Source of the DNA: Syntrophaceae bacterium UBA2210
GTDB taxonomy: Bacteria > Desulfobacterota > Syntrophia > Syntrophales > UBA2210
Assembly: GCA_002327865.1 (NCBI GenBank)
Contig: DCUQ01000042.1
Location: 153 to 62,504, forward strand
DNA length: 62,352 nucleotides
Direction of reading: 5' to 3'
The first letter of the stretch is position 1. Each line of letters begins with the position of its first letter. Below the pieces are notes generated by a model. The model saw only the letters and a program-made list of their open reading frames with translations. It was not told where the DNA came from and searched no databases. Made by a program: the position numbers and the translations under genes. Shown piece after piece: positions 44,807 through 53,235 of this stretch.

Positions 44807-47308
44807 CTATCCGGTTTTCGCGATCTCCAGCCGGCTCTCCCAGCGTTTCATAAGTACCTCTTTAAGAGCCCTGTGTTCGGGTTTTGCAAGGCCGGGATCC
44901 TTTTCGGCCAGCAGAAACGCCTCTCTACCGGCCTCATTCAGTATACCGGCATCCCTGAGAATACTTGCGATTCTGAAATCGGGGAGACCCGACTGTCTCG
45001 TTCCCATAAACTCTCCTGGACCTCTTATCAGGAGATCCTCCTCAGCGATTCTGAAGCCGTCATTCGTCTGTTCCATCACACGCAATCTTTTTCTTGCGTC
45101 GATACTGCCCATATGCTGTGCTACCAGGACACAGTAGGAACTCAGGTCGCTCCTTCCGACCCGTCCCCTGAGTTGATGCAACTGCGAGAGACCGAACCGT
45201 TCCGCGTGCTCCACTACCATCAATGAGGCGGTCGGGATATCGATCCCGACCTCGATCACCGTGGTCGAGACAAGAATATCCAGATCTCCCCGTTTAAAAC
45301 CGGCCATGATCGCGTCCTTCTCCGTACTCTTCATTCTTCCGTGGATCAACCCCACGCGCAGGTCGGGAAAAATATCTTTCTGCAGATGCGCGGCCATGCT
45401 CGTAGCGTCTTTCAAGTCGAGAGCCTCCGACTCTTCAACCAGCGGATAAACAATAAAAACCTGGTTTCCTTTTTCCGCCTCCTTGCGGATGATATCATAT
45501 ACCTTATCCCGGTTTTTCTCGTAGAAAACCTTTGTTTTTACGGGCTTTTTACCCGGAGGCATCTCATCGATAACCGATATGTCCAGATCGCCGTAGACCG
45601 TCATTGCGAGAGTCCGGGGGATCGGCGTGGCCGTCATGACCAGAACGTCCGGATTACCCCCCTTTCCCCGGAGGATCGCCCGCTGCATGACGCCGAAGCG
45701 ATGTTGTTCGTCGATCACGGCAAGCCCGAGGTTCCCGAAAACGACCCCCTCCTGTATGATCGCGTGTGTCCCTGCGACGATTCCGATCTCACCCGATTCG
45801 ATTTCCCTGACGATCTTCCTGCGTTCCCCAGCCTTCATGTTGCCGGTAAGGAGCGCCGTTCGTATTCCCAGCTTTCGCGTCCACTTCCTGATGTTGTTGA
45901 AATGCTGCACGGCCAGTATCTCCGTGGGAGCCATAATGGCGGCCTGATAGCCGGCATCGCACGCTGTAACCATCGCCGCCATTGAAACAACCGTCTTGCC
46001 GCTTCCGACATCCCCCTGCAGGAGACGGTGCATCGGATAAGGGCGTTCCATATCCGCCTCTATCTCACCGATTACCCGCTTCTGCGCCCTGGTCAACTCG
46101 AAGGAAAGAATCTCATGGAATTTCTTTACCAGCGTTCCACCGGGCTTGAAAGATATTCCCGATTCAAAAACGTGCCCTGTTCTTTTAAGTGCCATTCCAA
46201 GCTCGAAAAAGAAAAATTCATCGAAGACCAGCCTTCTGCGTGCCGGTGACCTGAGATCGTTAAGCGCTTCGATATCCTGATTGTAATCGGGGAAATGAAC
46301 GTTACGGATGGCATATTCGATATCGACAAGGTTATTTCTCCTGCATATCTCATCCGAGATCGGACTGGAAACACATGAGGAATATTCAGTAACGACCCGC
46401 ATCATGATCTTTCTGATATTTTTCTGATGCAGTCCCTCCGTTTCGGAATAGACGGGAACAATCCTTTTGAAATGCAGAAGTTCATCATCATTCTTATCCA
46501 GTATCTCGTAATCCGGGTGCAGCATGTCCTTCCCGAGGAGAAATATCTTGACTTCCCCCGTCAGTATAACCGTTTCCCCTTTTCTGAACTTTTTTGCGAG
46601 ATACGCGAAATTTCCCTGGAACCACTTGGCAGTCAGCAGGCCCGTTCCGTCGTCGACGGTTACTTCGAGCACTCGCCTGCTTCGGTACCGCCTTATCGCC
46701 ACGGCTGTTATCGTGCCCATCACCGTTTCCCTGGCGCTGATATCCACTGAAGAGATGCTTTTTATATGCCTTCTGTCTTCATATCTCCTCGGAAGAAAAT
46801 ACAGCATGTCCTCAACGCTCTTCAGTCCTTTCCGGGCGAGAAGCGCGGCGATCTTCGGACCTACTCCCTTGATATACTGCACATCGAGTGAAAGCTTCCC
46901 GGAACAATCTGCCAAGTCTCCATGTTTCCGGACGGTCGGAACGGCGGGAACCGGCAACGGCTTATCCGCGCAGAGATCTTTCAACTCATTTATGTAAACG
47001 AACGCGGCGTCGATGCGGATTTTCTGATCGGGCAGGGAAAGCGCGTCGAAACCACGGAATATATCGCGCAACTCTACGATCACCTTGCCGGAACCTTGAC
47101 CCTGTGAAGACGCTAAGGCGGCCGTCAATTCATCGATAAATCCCGACATGGTACGTTCGAGATCTCTGACAATCGGGAGGTTTTTATGGGAATCCCTCGA
47201 CAGAAAGGTCAACGGGTTTTCAATTTTACTGAGGATATCCAGAACGGTTTTCATCAATCGAGTCTCTGTTTCAGGAAGTGAATTCACTAAGATTGGAACA
47301 TGCTCCAT
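44807..47308 (-). CDS. recG: ATP-dependent DNA helicase RecG
   Basis: 833 residues from ATG at 47308; the frame is open to 47401 inside the previous gene, and no start has a strong binding site. A helical N-terminal extension is followed by the wedge domain (KGVGPKIAALLARKGLKSVEDMLYFLPRRYEDR), then the helicase domains: GDVGSGKTVVS, DEQHRFGV, TATPIPRT, and LHQLRGRVGRSDLSSYCVLV. It remodels stalled forks and branched DNA. Confidence 0.95.
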   Translation of the reverse strand: MEHVPILVNSLPETETRLMKTVLDILSKIENPLTFLSRDSHKNLPIVRDLERTMSGFIDELTAALASSQGQGSGKVIVELRDIFRGFDALSLPDQKIRIDAAFVYINELKDLCADKPLPVPAVPTVRKHGDLADCSGKLSLDVQYIKGVGPKIAALLARKGLKSVEDMLYFLPRRYEDRRHIKSISSVDISARETVMGTITAVAIRRYRSRRVLEVTVDDGTGLLTAKWFQGNFAYLAKKFRKGETVILTGEVKIFLLGKDMLHPDYEILDKNDDELLHFKRIVPVYSETEGLHQKNIRKIMMRVVTEYSSCVSSPISDEICRRNNLVDIEYAIRNVHFPDYNQDIEALNDLRSPARRRLVFDEFFFFELGMALKRTGHVFESGISFKPGGTLVKKFHEILSFELTRAQKRVIGEIEADMERPYPMHRLLQGDVGSGKTVVSMAAMVTACDAGYQAAIMAPTEILAVQHFNNIRKWTRKLGIRTALLTGNMKAGERRKIVREIESGEIGIVAGTHAIIQEGVVFGNLGLAVIDEQHRFGVMQRAILRGKGGNPDVLVMTATPIPRTLAMTVYGDLDISVIDEMPPGKKPVKTKVFYEKNRDKVYDIIRKEAEKGNQVFIVYPLVEESEALDLKDATSMAAHLQKDIFPDLRVGLIHGRMKSTEKDAIMAGFKRGDLDILVSTTVIEVGIDIPTASLMVVEHAERFGLSQLHQLRGRVGRSDLSSYCVLVAQHMGSIDARKRLRVMEQTNDGFRIAEEDLLIRGPGEFMGTRQSGLPDFRIASILRDAGILNEAGREAFLLAEKDPGLAKPEHRALKEVLMKRWESRLEIAKTG

Positions 47309-47363
47309 GCTTGCATGTTCTTCACAAAAATCAGATATAAATCTTCCCTTCCATGCCTCATTT

Positions 47364-48365
47364 CTATCCTGTACGTCCCGCCATAAGTTCCGAAAGATCA
47401 TGGGTCGTCTCTATTCGATTCAGGATTATTCTGAGCACGGCGGTTATGGGAACGGCCAGGAACATGCCGGGAATCCCCCAGACCAGTCCCCAGAACATCA
47501 GGAAAAGGAGAACCGTGATCGGGTGTAAGTCCATGCGTTCTCCCATTAATTTCGGTTCTATCACATTTCCGATCGTGAACTGTATCGCCGATGAGATGGC
47601 CAATATGGCCCACAACTGCCATCCGAAACCGAACTGCAGCAACATAACCGGTACGGGGATAACCGTAGCGACTATCGAACCGATGCTGGGAATAAAGTTG
47701 AACAATACCGTAAGAACGCCGAAGAGAAATGCCAGTTCGACACCAAAGGAAACCAGCAGGATAAAGACCAGTGTGCCGGTGACAAGAGATGTCAGGAATT
47801 TAGTGGCAATATACCGTGATATGTTGCTTTTCATACTGGAAATCAAGTTGTCATCTTTGGATACCGAGGCTGTTTCTCCGATCAGGAAGAATATGACAAA
47901 CACGATGACCAGAAGCAGGTTTCCCAGGAATGTTCCGGCCGCCATGGTGATGTTCCCCGCCATGGAAAAGAAAGGCAGTTTTTTGATCTGAGTTTCGATC
48001 GAGAAATCCTGTATCCGGTAACCGAATTTTTCCGCGGTGGCCTGAATCCATGTGACAAATTCAACGACCCTGTCTTTATACTGAGCCGCGTCTTCGAAGA
48101 ATCCATTCAGCGAGTTAACAATAAATATCCCGATCAGCGTGATAAAGACGATAAAAACCGTTGTTACAAGCACCACACCCAAGGCGCGCGGCAGCTTCAG
48201 TTTATTATTCACCCCTCTTATGACAGGAGAGAGTATCGCGTACAGAAAGAAGGCGATGACGAAAGGAATAAGTATCGACCGGGTATAGATTAACGCTACC
48301 GTTATGGCTGTCGCCGCCAGAATCAGCAGACAGATATTATTTATCCGTTCATGTTGCGTTTTCAT
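47364..48365 (-). CDS. AI-2E/PerM-family permease
   Basis: 333 residues, about eight membrane segments: two at the N-terminus, a soluble part (about 85-140), then LLLVIVFVIFFLIGE and a C-terminal set ending in FWGLVWGIPGMFLAVPITAVLRII, the family signature. Members are linked to AI-2 export, Na/H exchange or sugar transport; the substrate here is unknown. It precedes recG by 55 bases from stop to start. Confidence 0.88.
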   Translation of the reverse strand: MKTQHERINNICLLILAATAITVALIYTRSILIPFVIAFFLYAILSPVIRGVNNKLKLPRALGVVLVTTVFIVFITLIGIFIVNSLNGFFEDAAQYKDRVVEFVTWIQATAEKFGYRIQDFSIETQIKKLPFFSMAGNITMAAGTFLGNLLLVIVFVIFFLIGETASVSKDDNLISSMKSNISRYIATKFLTSLVTGTLVFILLVSFGVELAFLFGVLTVLFNFIPSIGSIVATVIPVPVMLLQFGFGWQLWAILAISSAIQFTIGNVIEPKLMGERMDLHPITVLLFLMFWGLVWGIPGMFLAVPITAVLRIILNRIETTHDLSELMAGRTG

Positions 48366-48705
48366 TAATTTATCTATCCTTTCCCGGCAGTATCTTAAAC
48401 ATATCCGGTGATTATATAAATCTTTCCTTTGAAAACAATAACAGCGGCTTTTGGTGTATTTTATTGCGGCAGCGGTTTATTGCCTCTTACACCGGTAAAG
48501 CGATATCTTCCAGCCGGGAAAGAATTATCGAGGCAATTTAGCCTAACTGTCTAACTCTATTAAGATTATATGTCAAGGAGTATATATGTTTGCCGGATGT
48601 CCTTTTTTTTTGAAGATGATGTAAAAAAGCTTGAATGATAGGAAGAACAGGAATAAAAAAAGAGGAACATTACATCCCTGAAAACTTATATGACAACGGA
48701 GAATA
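48366..48705. other. Intergenic region before the sigma-54 activator
   Basis: 340 bases between the divergent permease and activator genes, AT-rich in its right half. A 12-codon open frame with a good binding site (AAGGAG, ATG at 48586) ends near 48624 but is too short to judge. ACGGAGAATA precedes the activator start. No sigma-54 promoter or clear terminator. Confidence 0.4.
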
Positions 48706-50157
48706 ATGATGGTGGTACCATCCAGGAATCGATCTGGAAGCACGCAGACTGTACTCGTTATCGCGCGTGACAGAGAGGACTTCCAGACAATATATAAAAG
48801 CTTTCGCGGCAGGCGAACAGTTGAGGAGGCACACAATTTCAATACGGCCCTCGATATGCTTCGTGCCCGTCATTACGATTTTCTCTTCATCGACATCGAT
48901 ATCCTTCACGACCAGGCCAGGGGGAACGGATACAAGACAGCCCTGCAGCCGCTGTGGCTTACCGCACCCGACGTGGAAATTATCGTCATGTCGCCTCCTG
49001 AATCTATCAGGGAAGCCGTCATGGCGGTCAAGGCCGGGGCCAGCAACTATCTCAACTATCCTCTTGATCCCGATGAAGTGAAATACGTCACGGACAGCAT
49101 TTACGAATCTATTATCATGCAGTCCGAATTCGATTACCTTCGTGACAAGTTCTGGGAGGGTGATTCGCTCGAACTGGTGCAGACAAGAAGCCCGGCCATG
49201 AAACAGGTTTTTGAAAAGGCCCGGCTGGTTGCAACTACCAACAGCACCGTTCTGATCACCGGCGACACCGGAACCGGCAAAAGTATTCTCGCAAAGCTGA
49301 TTCACCGTCACAGTAATCGCAAGGACGGACCGTTTATCAGTCTTCACTGCGGTGCGATTCCCGAAACTCTTCTCGAAAGCGAGTTGTTCGGGCACGAAAA
49401 AGGCGCGTTTACCGGTGCCGTGAGAAGACAATTGGGGAAATTCGAGATCGCCAAGAGCGGAACACTTTTCCTCGATGAAATCGGTACGATAACACCTGCC
49501 GCTCAGATAAGGCTGCTTCAGGTATTGCAGGAAGGAATATTCCAGCGGGTGGGCGGAGAAGAGATCGTCAATGCCGACGTCCGGGTAATCGCCGCTACGA
49601 ATACCGATCTTAAAAAAATGACCGATACCGGTGAATTCAGGAGAGATCTATATTATCGGCTCAATGTCTTTCCTATCGAAATCCCGACCCTTAACGAACG
49701 CAGTGAGGACATACAGCTCTTTGTCGAAATATTTCTAAAGAAGTTGAATCAGTTTTCCAGCAAACAGATCCGCGATATTCACCCGACTGTACTAAACGCC
49801 CTGAAAAAATACCCCTGGCCCGGGAATATCCGTGAACTCGAGAACCTGATCGAACGGGCGCACATTATAGAACAGTCGCCGATGCTGACTCCCGAAAGTT
49901 TCCCTGGCGAACTCTTCGAAAATGAAACCGGCGCCGGCGGAATAAGAATCGATGCCTCCCTGACACTGAAAGAACTTAGACAGGCGGGGATCGAAAAGAT
50001 GGAGCGGCTATACCTGAGGGAAATTCTCATCGAAGAACGGGGAGGAATTAACAATACCGCTCGAAGGGCGGGAATCACCACCCGCCAACTCTCAAAGCTG
50101 ATGAACAAATACGGTCTTCACAAAGAAGATTTCAAGGCACCTAAAGATGTTTCCTGA
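48706..50157 (+). CDS. Sigma-54-dependent activator with degenerate receiver domain
   Basis: 483 residues. A receiver-like domain (14-135) keeps D63 (FIDID) but has Asn-Tyr-Pro at 117-119 where a true receiver has a conserved Lys-Pro, so normal phosphorylation control is doubtful. The AAA+ domain follows with Walker A GDTGTGKS (186-193), GAFTGA (233-238) for sigma-54 contact, and LFLDEIG (254-260). A Fis-like helix-turn-helix is at 446-470. No histidine kinase is adjacent. It lies upstream of a -24/-12 promoter at 50461, which it may activate. Confidence 0.93.
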   Translation: MMVVPSRNRSGSTQTVLVIARDREDFQTIYKSFRGRRTVEEAHNFNTALDMLRARHYDFLFIDIDILHDQARGNGYKTALQPLWLTAPDVEIIVMSPPESIREAVMAVKAGASNYLNYPLDPDEVKYVTDSIYESIIMQSEFDYLRDKFWEGDSLELVQTRSPAMKQVFEKARLVATTNSTVLITGDTGTGKSILAKLIHRHSNRKDGPFISLHCGAIPETLLESELFGHEKGAFTGAVRRQLGKFEIAKSGTLFLDEIGTITPAAQIRLLQVLQEGIFQRVGGEEIVNADVRVIAATNTDLKKMTDTGEFRRDLYYRLNVFPIEIPTLNERSEDIQLFVEIFLKKLNQFSSKQIRDIHPTVLNALKKYPWPGNIRELENLIERAHIIEQSPMLTPESFPGELFENETGAGGIRIDASLTLKELRQAGIEKMERLYLREILIEERGGINNTARRAGITTRQLSKLMNKYGLHKEDFKAPKDVS

Positions 50158-50333
50158 CATCTGTTTTCAAAATACGGCACCGGCGTATTTGTTATTATCA
50201 TTACTTTGATTATTTCCGAGTAAAGTACTAATGCTTCTATTTTATCAATTCCCATATTACCCGTATTATAGGAATTCGGAATACCGATATAGCCGTGACG
50301 GGAACAGATAGTTCTTTTCGCAATATTGGCATT

Positions 50334-50349
50334 TAATATCAACTAGTTA
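50334..50349. repeat. Direct repeat copy 1 (possible activator site)
   Basis: TAATATCAACTAGTTA, with a palindromic core AACTAGTT. The same 16 bases recur at 50441. Its centre is about 145 bases before the predicted start of transcription, the usual range for an enhancer site of a sigma-54 activator. Confidence 0.6.
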
Positions 50350-50389
50350 CATCATCTCAACGAACATTAGCTCTCTTTATTTCAGTAAA

Positions 50390-50410
50390 ATAAGAATTTC
50401 CAGTTCTTAT
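50390..50410. repeat. Inverted repeat between the two direct repeats
   Basis: ATAAGAA and TTCTTAT, seven-base perfect arms around a seven-base centre. It could be a second type of binding site or a bend region. Confidence 0.4.
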
Positions 50411-50440
50411 CTGCCAGTGAGAGTAGGTTTATTTAACAAG

Positions 50441-50456
50441 TAATATCAACTAGTTA
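50441..50456. repeat. Direct repeat copy 2 (possible activator site)
   Basis: TAATATCAACTAGTTA, identical to the copy at 50334, 107 bases away. It ends seven bases before the -24 element, so binding here could compete with or modulate the polymerase. Confidence 0.6.
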
Positions 50457-50460
50457 TTAT

Positions 50461-50478
50461 TAAGGCACACTATTTGCT
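50461..50478 (+). promoter_or_regulatory. Sigma-54 (-24/-12) promoter
   Basis: AAGGCACACTATTTGCT: GG at 50464-50465 and GC at 50476-50477 are ten bases apart, as sigma-54 requires, inside GGCAC-N5-TTGC. Only the first T of the TGGCAC box and the G after it differ from the consensus. It faces the exported-protein gene at 50510 and lies just after a sigma-54 activator gene. Confidence 0.75.
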
Positions 50479-50509
50479 ATAGGGGGGGCAAAGATAAGGA
50501 GGTTCTACC

Positions 50510-50842
50510 ATGTTTCAGGGATTATGGCGTTTGTCAGCTGTGAAACTGTTAGTAGTGACGCTCATTGTGCTAAGCCCAATTCTTGCCGTGGGAGGCGGCG
50601 CGATAACGATTGTAGGCGAGGTCAACGATAACTTCCAGATTGTCACTGATAATGATCAGTACTACGAAATAGAACTGAATGATGCAGGTGAAGAACTGAT
50701 CGATCATGTGGGAGAAAGAGTAAAGGTTATCGGAGAAGTTGTCGAGGAAGGAGAAAATCACTTGGTTACGGTTTCGTCCTTCGAAGTATTGGAACAGGAG
50801 GAAGATAACGAATCGACGGATGAGAAAACTAAAAATGAATAG
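50510..50842 (+). CDS. Small exported protein, unknown function
   Basis: 110 residues. A signal peptide is clear (LLVVTLIVLSPILAVGG, about residues 12-28). The mature part is strand-rich and acidic (ITIVGEVNDNFQIVTDNDQYYEIELND, ERVKVIGEVVEEGENHLVTV), which may be an OB-like barrel, then a Glu/Asn/Lys tail. No family recognised with certainty. AAGGAGG precedes the ATG. It follows the sigma-54 promoter and lies 63 bases before the aminomutase gene. Confidence 0.75.
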   Translation: MFQGLWRLSAVKLLVVTLIVLSPILAVGGGAITIVGEVNDNFQIVTDNDQYYEIELNDAGEELIDHVGERVKVIGEVVEEGENHLVTVSSFEVLEQEEDNESTDEKTKNE

Positions 50843-50905
50843 TTGTAATAAAAAATATAATACGGAAAACAGTTTTTCAATTATTGTAATCGGGGGTAAT
50901 TAGCG

Positions 50906-52216
50906 ATGGAAAAACAAGTTATCTGTCTTGAAGAAGAGGAGCCTCCCGACGGTAAGCCCGCGCTCGTGGCTCTTAAAATGGTCGTTGGAGATAGTCCCAG
51001 GAATAGAAAGAAAGAAGAGATCCGCACAAGAGTTTCAAGTACCGCCAGTGTTTTTAAGATGATACCTAACTCCGCGAGCGTACGGTTCAGGAAAAAGTTC
51101 TTTAAAGATGTAAGCGACATTGAGTGGAATGACTGGCACTGGCAGATTCGTCACAGAATTACGACTCTGGGAGAACTGGAAAGCATGCTTCGGCTCAGTG
51201 ATGATGAACGAACCGCGTTGAGTGGTCACGGGAGTGCATTTCCCCTCGCGATTACACCCTATTACGCGAGTCTGCTCGACCCGGATAACCCTTCGGACCC
51301 GCTGCGTAGAACCGTTGTACCCGTTATGGCGGAGAATATCAGAAGCATGGGAGAAGATGAAGATCCGCTCGGCGAGGAAAAAGACATGCCTGTACCCGGC
51401 ATTGTGCACCGGTACCCTGACCGTGTGCTTTTCCTCTTGACCGATTTCTGTTCAACTTACTGCAGGTACTGCACAAGGTCCCGTACAGTGGGATGTTCCA
51501 GAGACCGGAACTGTTCGACGGATAGATGGAACAAAGCAATCGAGTATATCAAATCGAACAAATCGGTCCGTGATGTACTGCTGTCGGGGGGTGATCCCCT
51601 TACGCTTTCGAATGATAAGCTTGAATGGCTGCTATCCAGGCTGCAAAAAATTTCCCATGTCGAGGTGATCAGGATAGGCACCAAAGCCCCGGTTGTCATG
51701 CCTCAGAGGATTACTCCCTCCCTGTGCAAGATGCTGAGCCGTTTTCATCCCCTCTGGATAAGTATCCACTTTACACATCCGGCTGAACTTACGGAGGAAG
51801 TGAAACAGGCGTGCGCGAATCTTGCGAACGCCGGACTCCCCTTGCAGAGTCAAACAGTCCTGCTGTCAGGGATAAACGACAATATCGAAGACATGCGTCG
51901 ACTGTTTCATGGCCTGGTAAAGATGCGCGTCAGGCCTTATTATCTCTACCAGTGCGATCCGATTCTCGGATCGGGCCATTTTAGGACACCTGTTGAAAAG
52001 GGAGTGGAGATAATAAAGGGGCTCCGCGGATACACGAGCGGTTTCGCGGTTCCGATGTATGTTATCGACTGCCCCGGCGGAGGGGGAAAGGTTCCCGTGA
52101 TGCCCGATTATGTAATGAAACGCGATGGAGACGACATTATTCTGAAAAACTATGCCGGCAATCTCTATCATTATTTCGATGGGGAAGCCGCTCAAGTTCA
52201 GCGGAATTATCCTTAA
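50906..52216 (+). CDS. KamA-family lysine 2,3-aminomutase-like radical SAM enzyme
   Basis: 436 residues. The radical-SAM motif is C182-C186-C189 (CSTYCRYC). The PLP lysine aligns with K395 in PGGGGK. D351 (YQCD) and D388 (VID) align by spacing with D293 and D330 of clostridial lysine 2,3-aminomutase, which hold the lysine side-chain amine; glutamate 2,3-aminomutase has Lys and Asn there. So beta-lysine is the expected product. The first 65 residues are an extra, charged N-terminal arm. No efp or epmA is nearby, so an EpmB role is unlikely. It is followed 17 bases later by the first ligase. Confidence 0.9.
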   Translation: MEKQVICLEEEEPPDGKPALVALKMVVGDSPRNRKKEEIRTRVSSTASVFKMIPNSASVRFRKKFFKDVSDIEWNDWHWQIRHRITTLGELESMLRLSDDERTALSGHGSAFPLAITPYYASLLDPDNPSDPLRRTVVPVMAENIRSMGEDEDPLGEEKDMPVPGIVHRYPDRVLFLLTDFCSTYCRYCTRSRTVGCSRDRNCSTDRWNKAIEYIKSNKSVRDVLLSGGDPLTLSNDKLEWLLSRLQKISHVEVIRIGTKAPVVMPQRITPSLCKMLSRFHPLWISIHFTHPAELTEEVKQACANLANAGLPLQSQTVLLSGINDNIEDMRRLFHGLVKMRVRPYYLYQCDPILGSGHFRTPVEKGVEIIKGLRGYTSGFAVPMYVIDCPGGGGKVPVMPDYVMKRDGDDIILKNYAGNLYHYFDGEAAQVQRNYP

Positions 52217-52233
52217 AGGGAGTATGCAGTAAA

Positions 52234-53229
52234 ATGAAAATAGGAATTACTTACGATCTGCGTGATGATTACCTCCGTTCCGGGTACAGCAGGGAAGAAA
52301 CGGCGGAGTTCGACCGGGAAGATACCATCATCGCGATAGAAAATAGTCTGAGAGATCTGGGATACGATACTGTGCGGATTGGTAACTTAAAGGCCCTCGT
52401 TCGGTGTTTGAATGCTGGTGACCGCTGGGATCTAGTATTCAACATTGCCGAGGGTCTGCGCGGATACGGACGGGAAGCTCAGGTTCCGGCCATTCTCGAT
52501 GCATACGATATACCCTATACCTTTTCCGACCCTTTGATACTTTCCCTGACATTACACAAGGGAATGGTGAAAAGGGTGGTTCGTGATCTGGGTATTCCCA
52601 CGCCCGATTTCCGTATTGTCGAATCGGACACCGACATATCGTCCGTCGATCTCCCCTTCCCTCTCTTTGTGAAACCTGTAGCGGAAGGTACGGGAAAGGG
52701 GATTAATGCCGCTTCGAAGATTACGGATCGTCGTTCGCTGACCGCCGTATGCGAGAATATTTTAAGAGAGTACCGGCAGGCAGCGCTGGTTGAAACGTTT
52801 CTCCCGGGCCGGGAATTTACCGTGGGAATACTGGGAACAGGAAAAGAAGCCGAATCGATAGGAGTGATTGAAGTTCTGCTCAAGGAAAACGCCGAACCCG
52901 GCAGCTACTCTTACGAGAACAAGGAAAAATTCAAGGAACGGGTTGAGTATCGCCTGGTGACCGACGAAACCGCCAGGCAGGCGGAAAAAGCAGCCCTCGC
53001 GGCATGGCGGGGTCTGGGTGGCAGAGATTCAGGAAGGGTGGACCTGCGTTCCGATCAAGCCGGCATACCTAATTTTATGGAAGTAAACCCTATCGCCGGG
53101 CTTCACCCGGAGAATTCGGATCTTTGCATTATTGCCGCAAAGAAAGGAATGACGTATACCGCACTTATCGGGGCAATCGTTAAATCGGCCCGGAGCCGCC
53201 TGAATGGTGCGAATAATGTTCGCTGCTGA
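52234..53229 (+). CDS. ATP-grasp ligase, D-Ala-D-Ala ligase-like (1)
   Basis: 331 residues. The N-terminal domain has DLVFNIAEGLRGYGREAQVPAI, a pattern shared with D-alanine-D-alanine ligases. The ATP-grasp domain shows PLFVKPVAEGTGKGI (144-157), VETFLPGREFTVGILG (187-201) and the metal-binding GRVDLR...NFMEVNP (267-286). It should join a carboxylate to an amine with ATP. The mur/fts genes that normally accompany ddl are absent. It overlaps in style, but not in sequence detail, with the second ligase, six bases downstream. Confidence 0.88.
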   Translation: MKIGITYDLRDDYLRSGYSREETAEFDREDTIIAIENSLRDLGYDTVRIGNLKALVRCLNAGDRWDLVFNIAEGLRGYGREAQVPAILDAYDIPYTFSDPLILSLTLHKGMVKRVVRDLGIPTPDFRIVESDTDISSVDLPFPLFVKPVAEGTGKGINAASKITDRRSLTAVCENILREYRQAALVETFLPGREFTVGILGTGKEAESIGVIEVLLKENAEPGSYSYENKEKFKERVEYRLVTDETARQAEKAALAAWRGLGGRDSGRVDLRSDQAGIPNFMEVNPIAGLHPENSDLCIIAAKKGMTYTALIGAIVKSARSRLNGANNVRC

Positions 53230-53235
53230 CAAACT

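Larger units (their letters stand above)
50158..50509. promoter_or_regulatory. Regulatory region between the activator and the exported-protein gene
   Basis: 352 bases without a gene. It holds two copies of a 16-base direct repeat, one inverted repeat and a sigma-54 promoter, listed separately. The left third shows nothing recognisable. Confidence 0.6.

Noticed and set aside
48451..48470. TTGGTGTATTTTATTGCGG as a sigma-54 promoter
   Set aside because: GG and GC are 11 bases apart, one too many, and the CAC part is missing.
48586..48624. 12-codon frame with a good binding site, possible leader peptide
   Set aside because: Too short to judge, with no codon bias or attenuator hairpin that would support a leader.
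50906..52216. EpmB, the lysine aminomutase for elongation factor P
   Set aside because: EpmB is shorter and lies with efp or epmA; neither is here, while two ligases and an acetyltransferase are.
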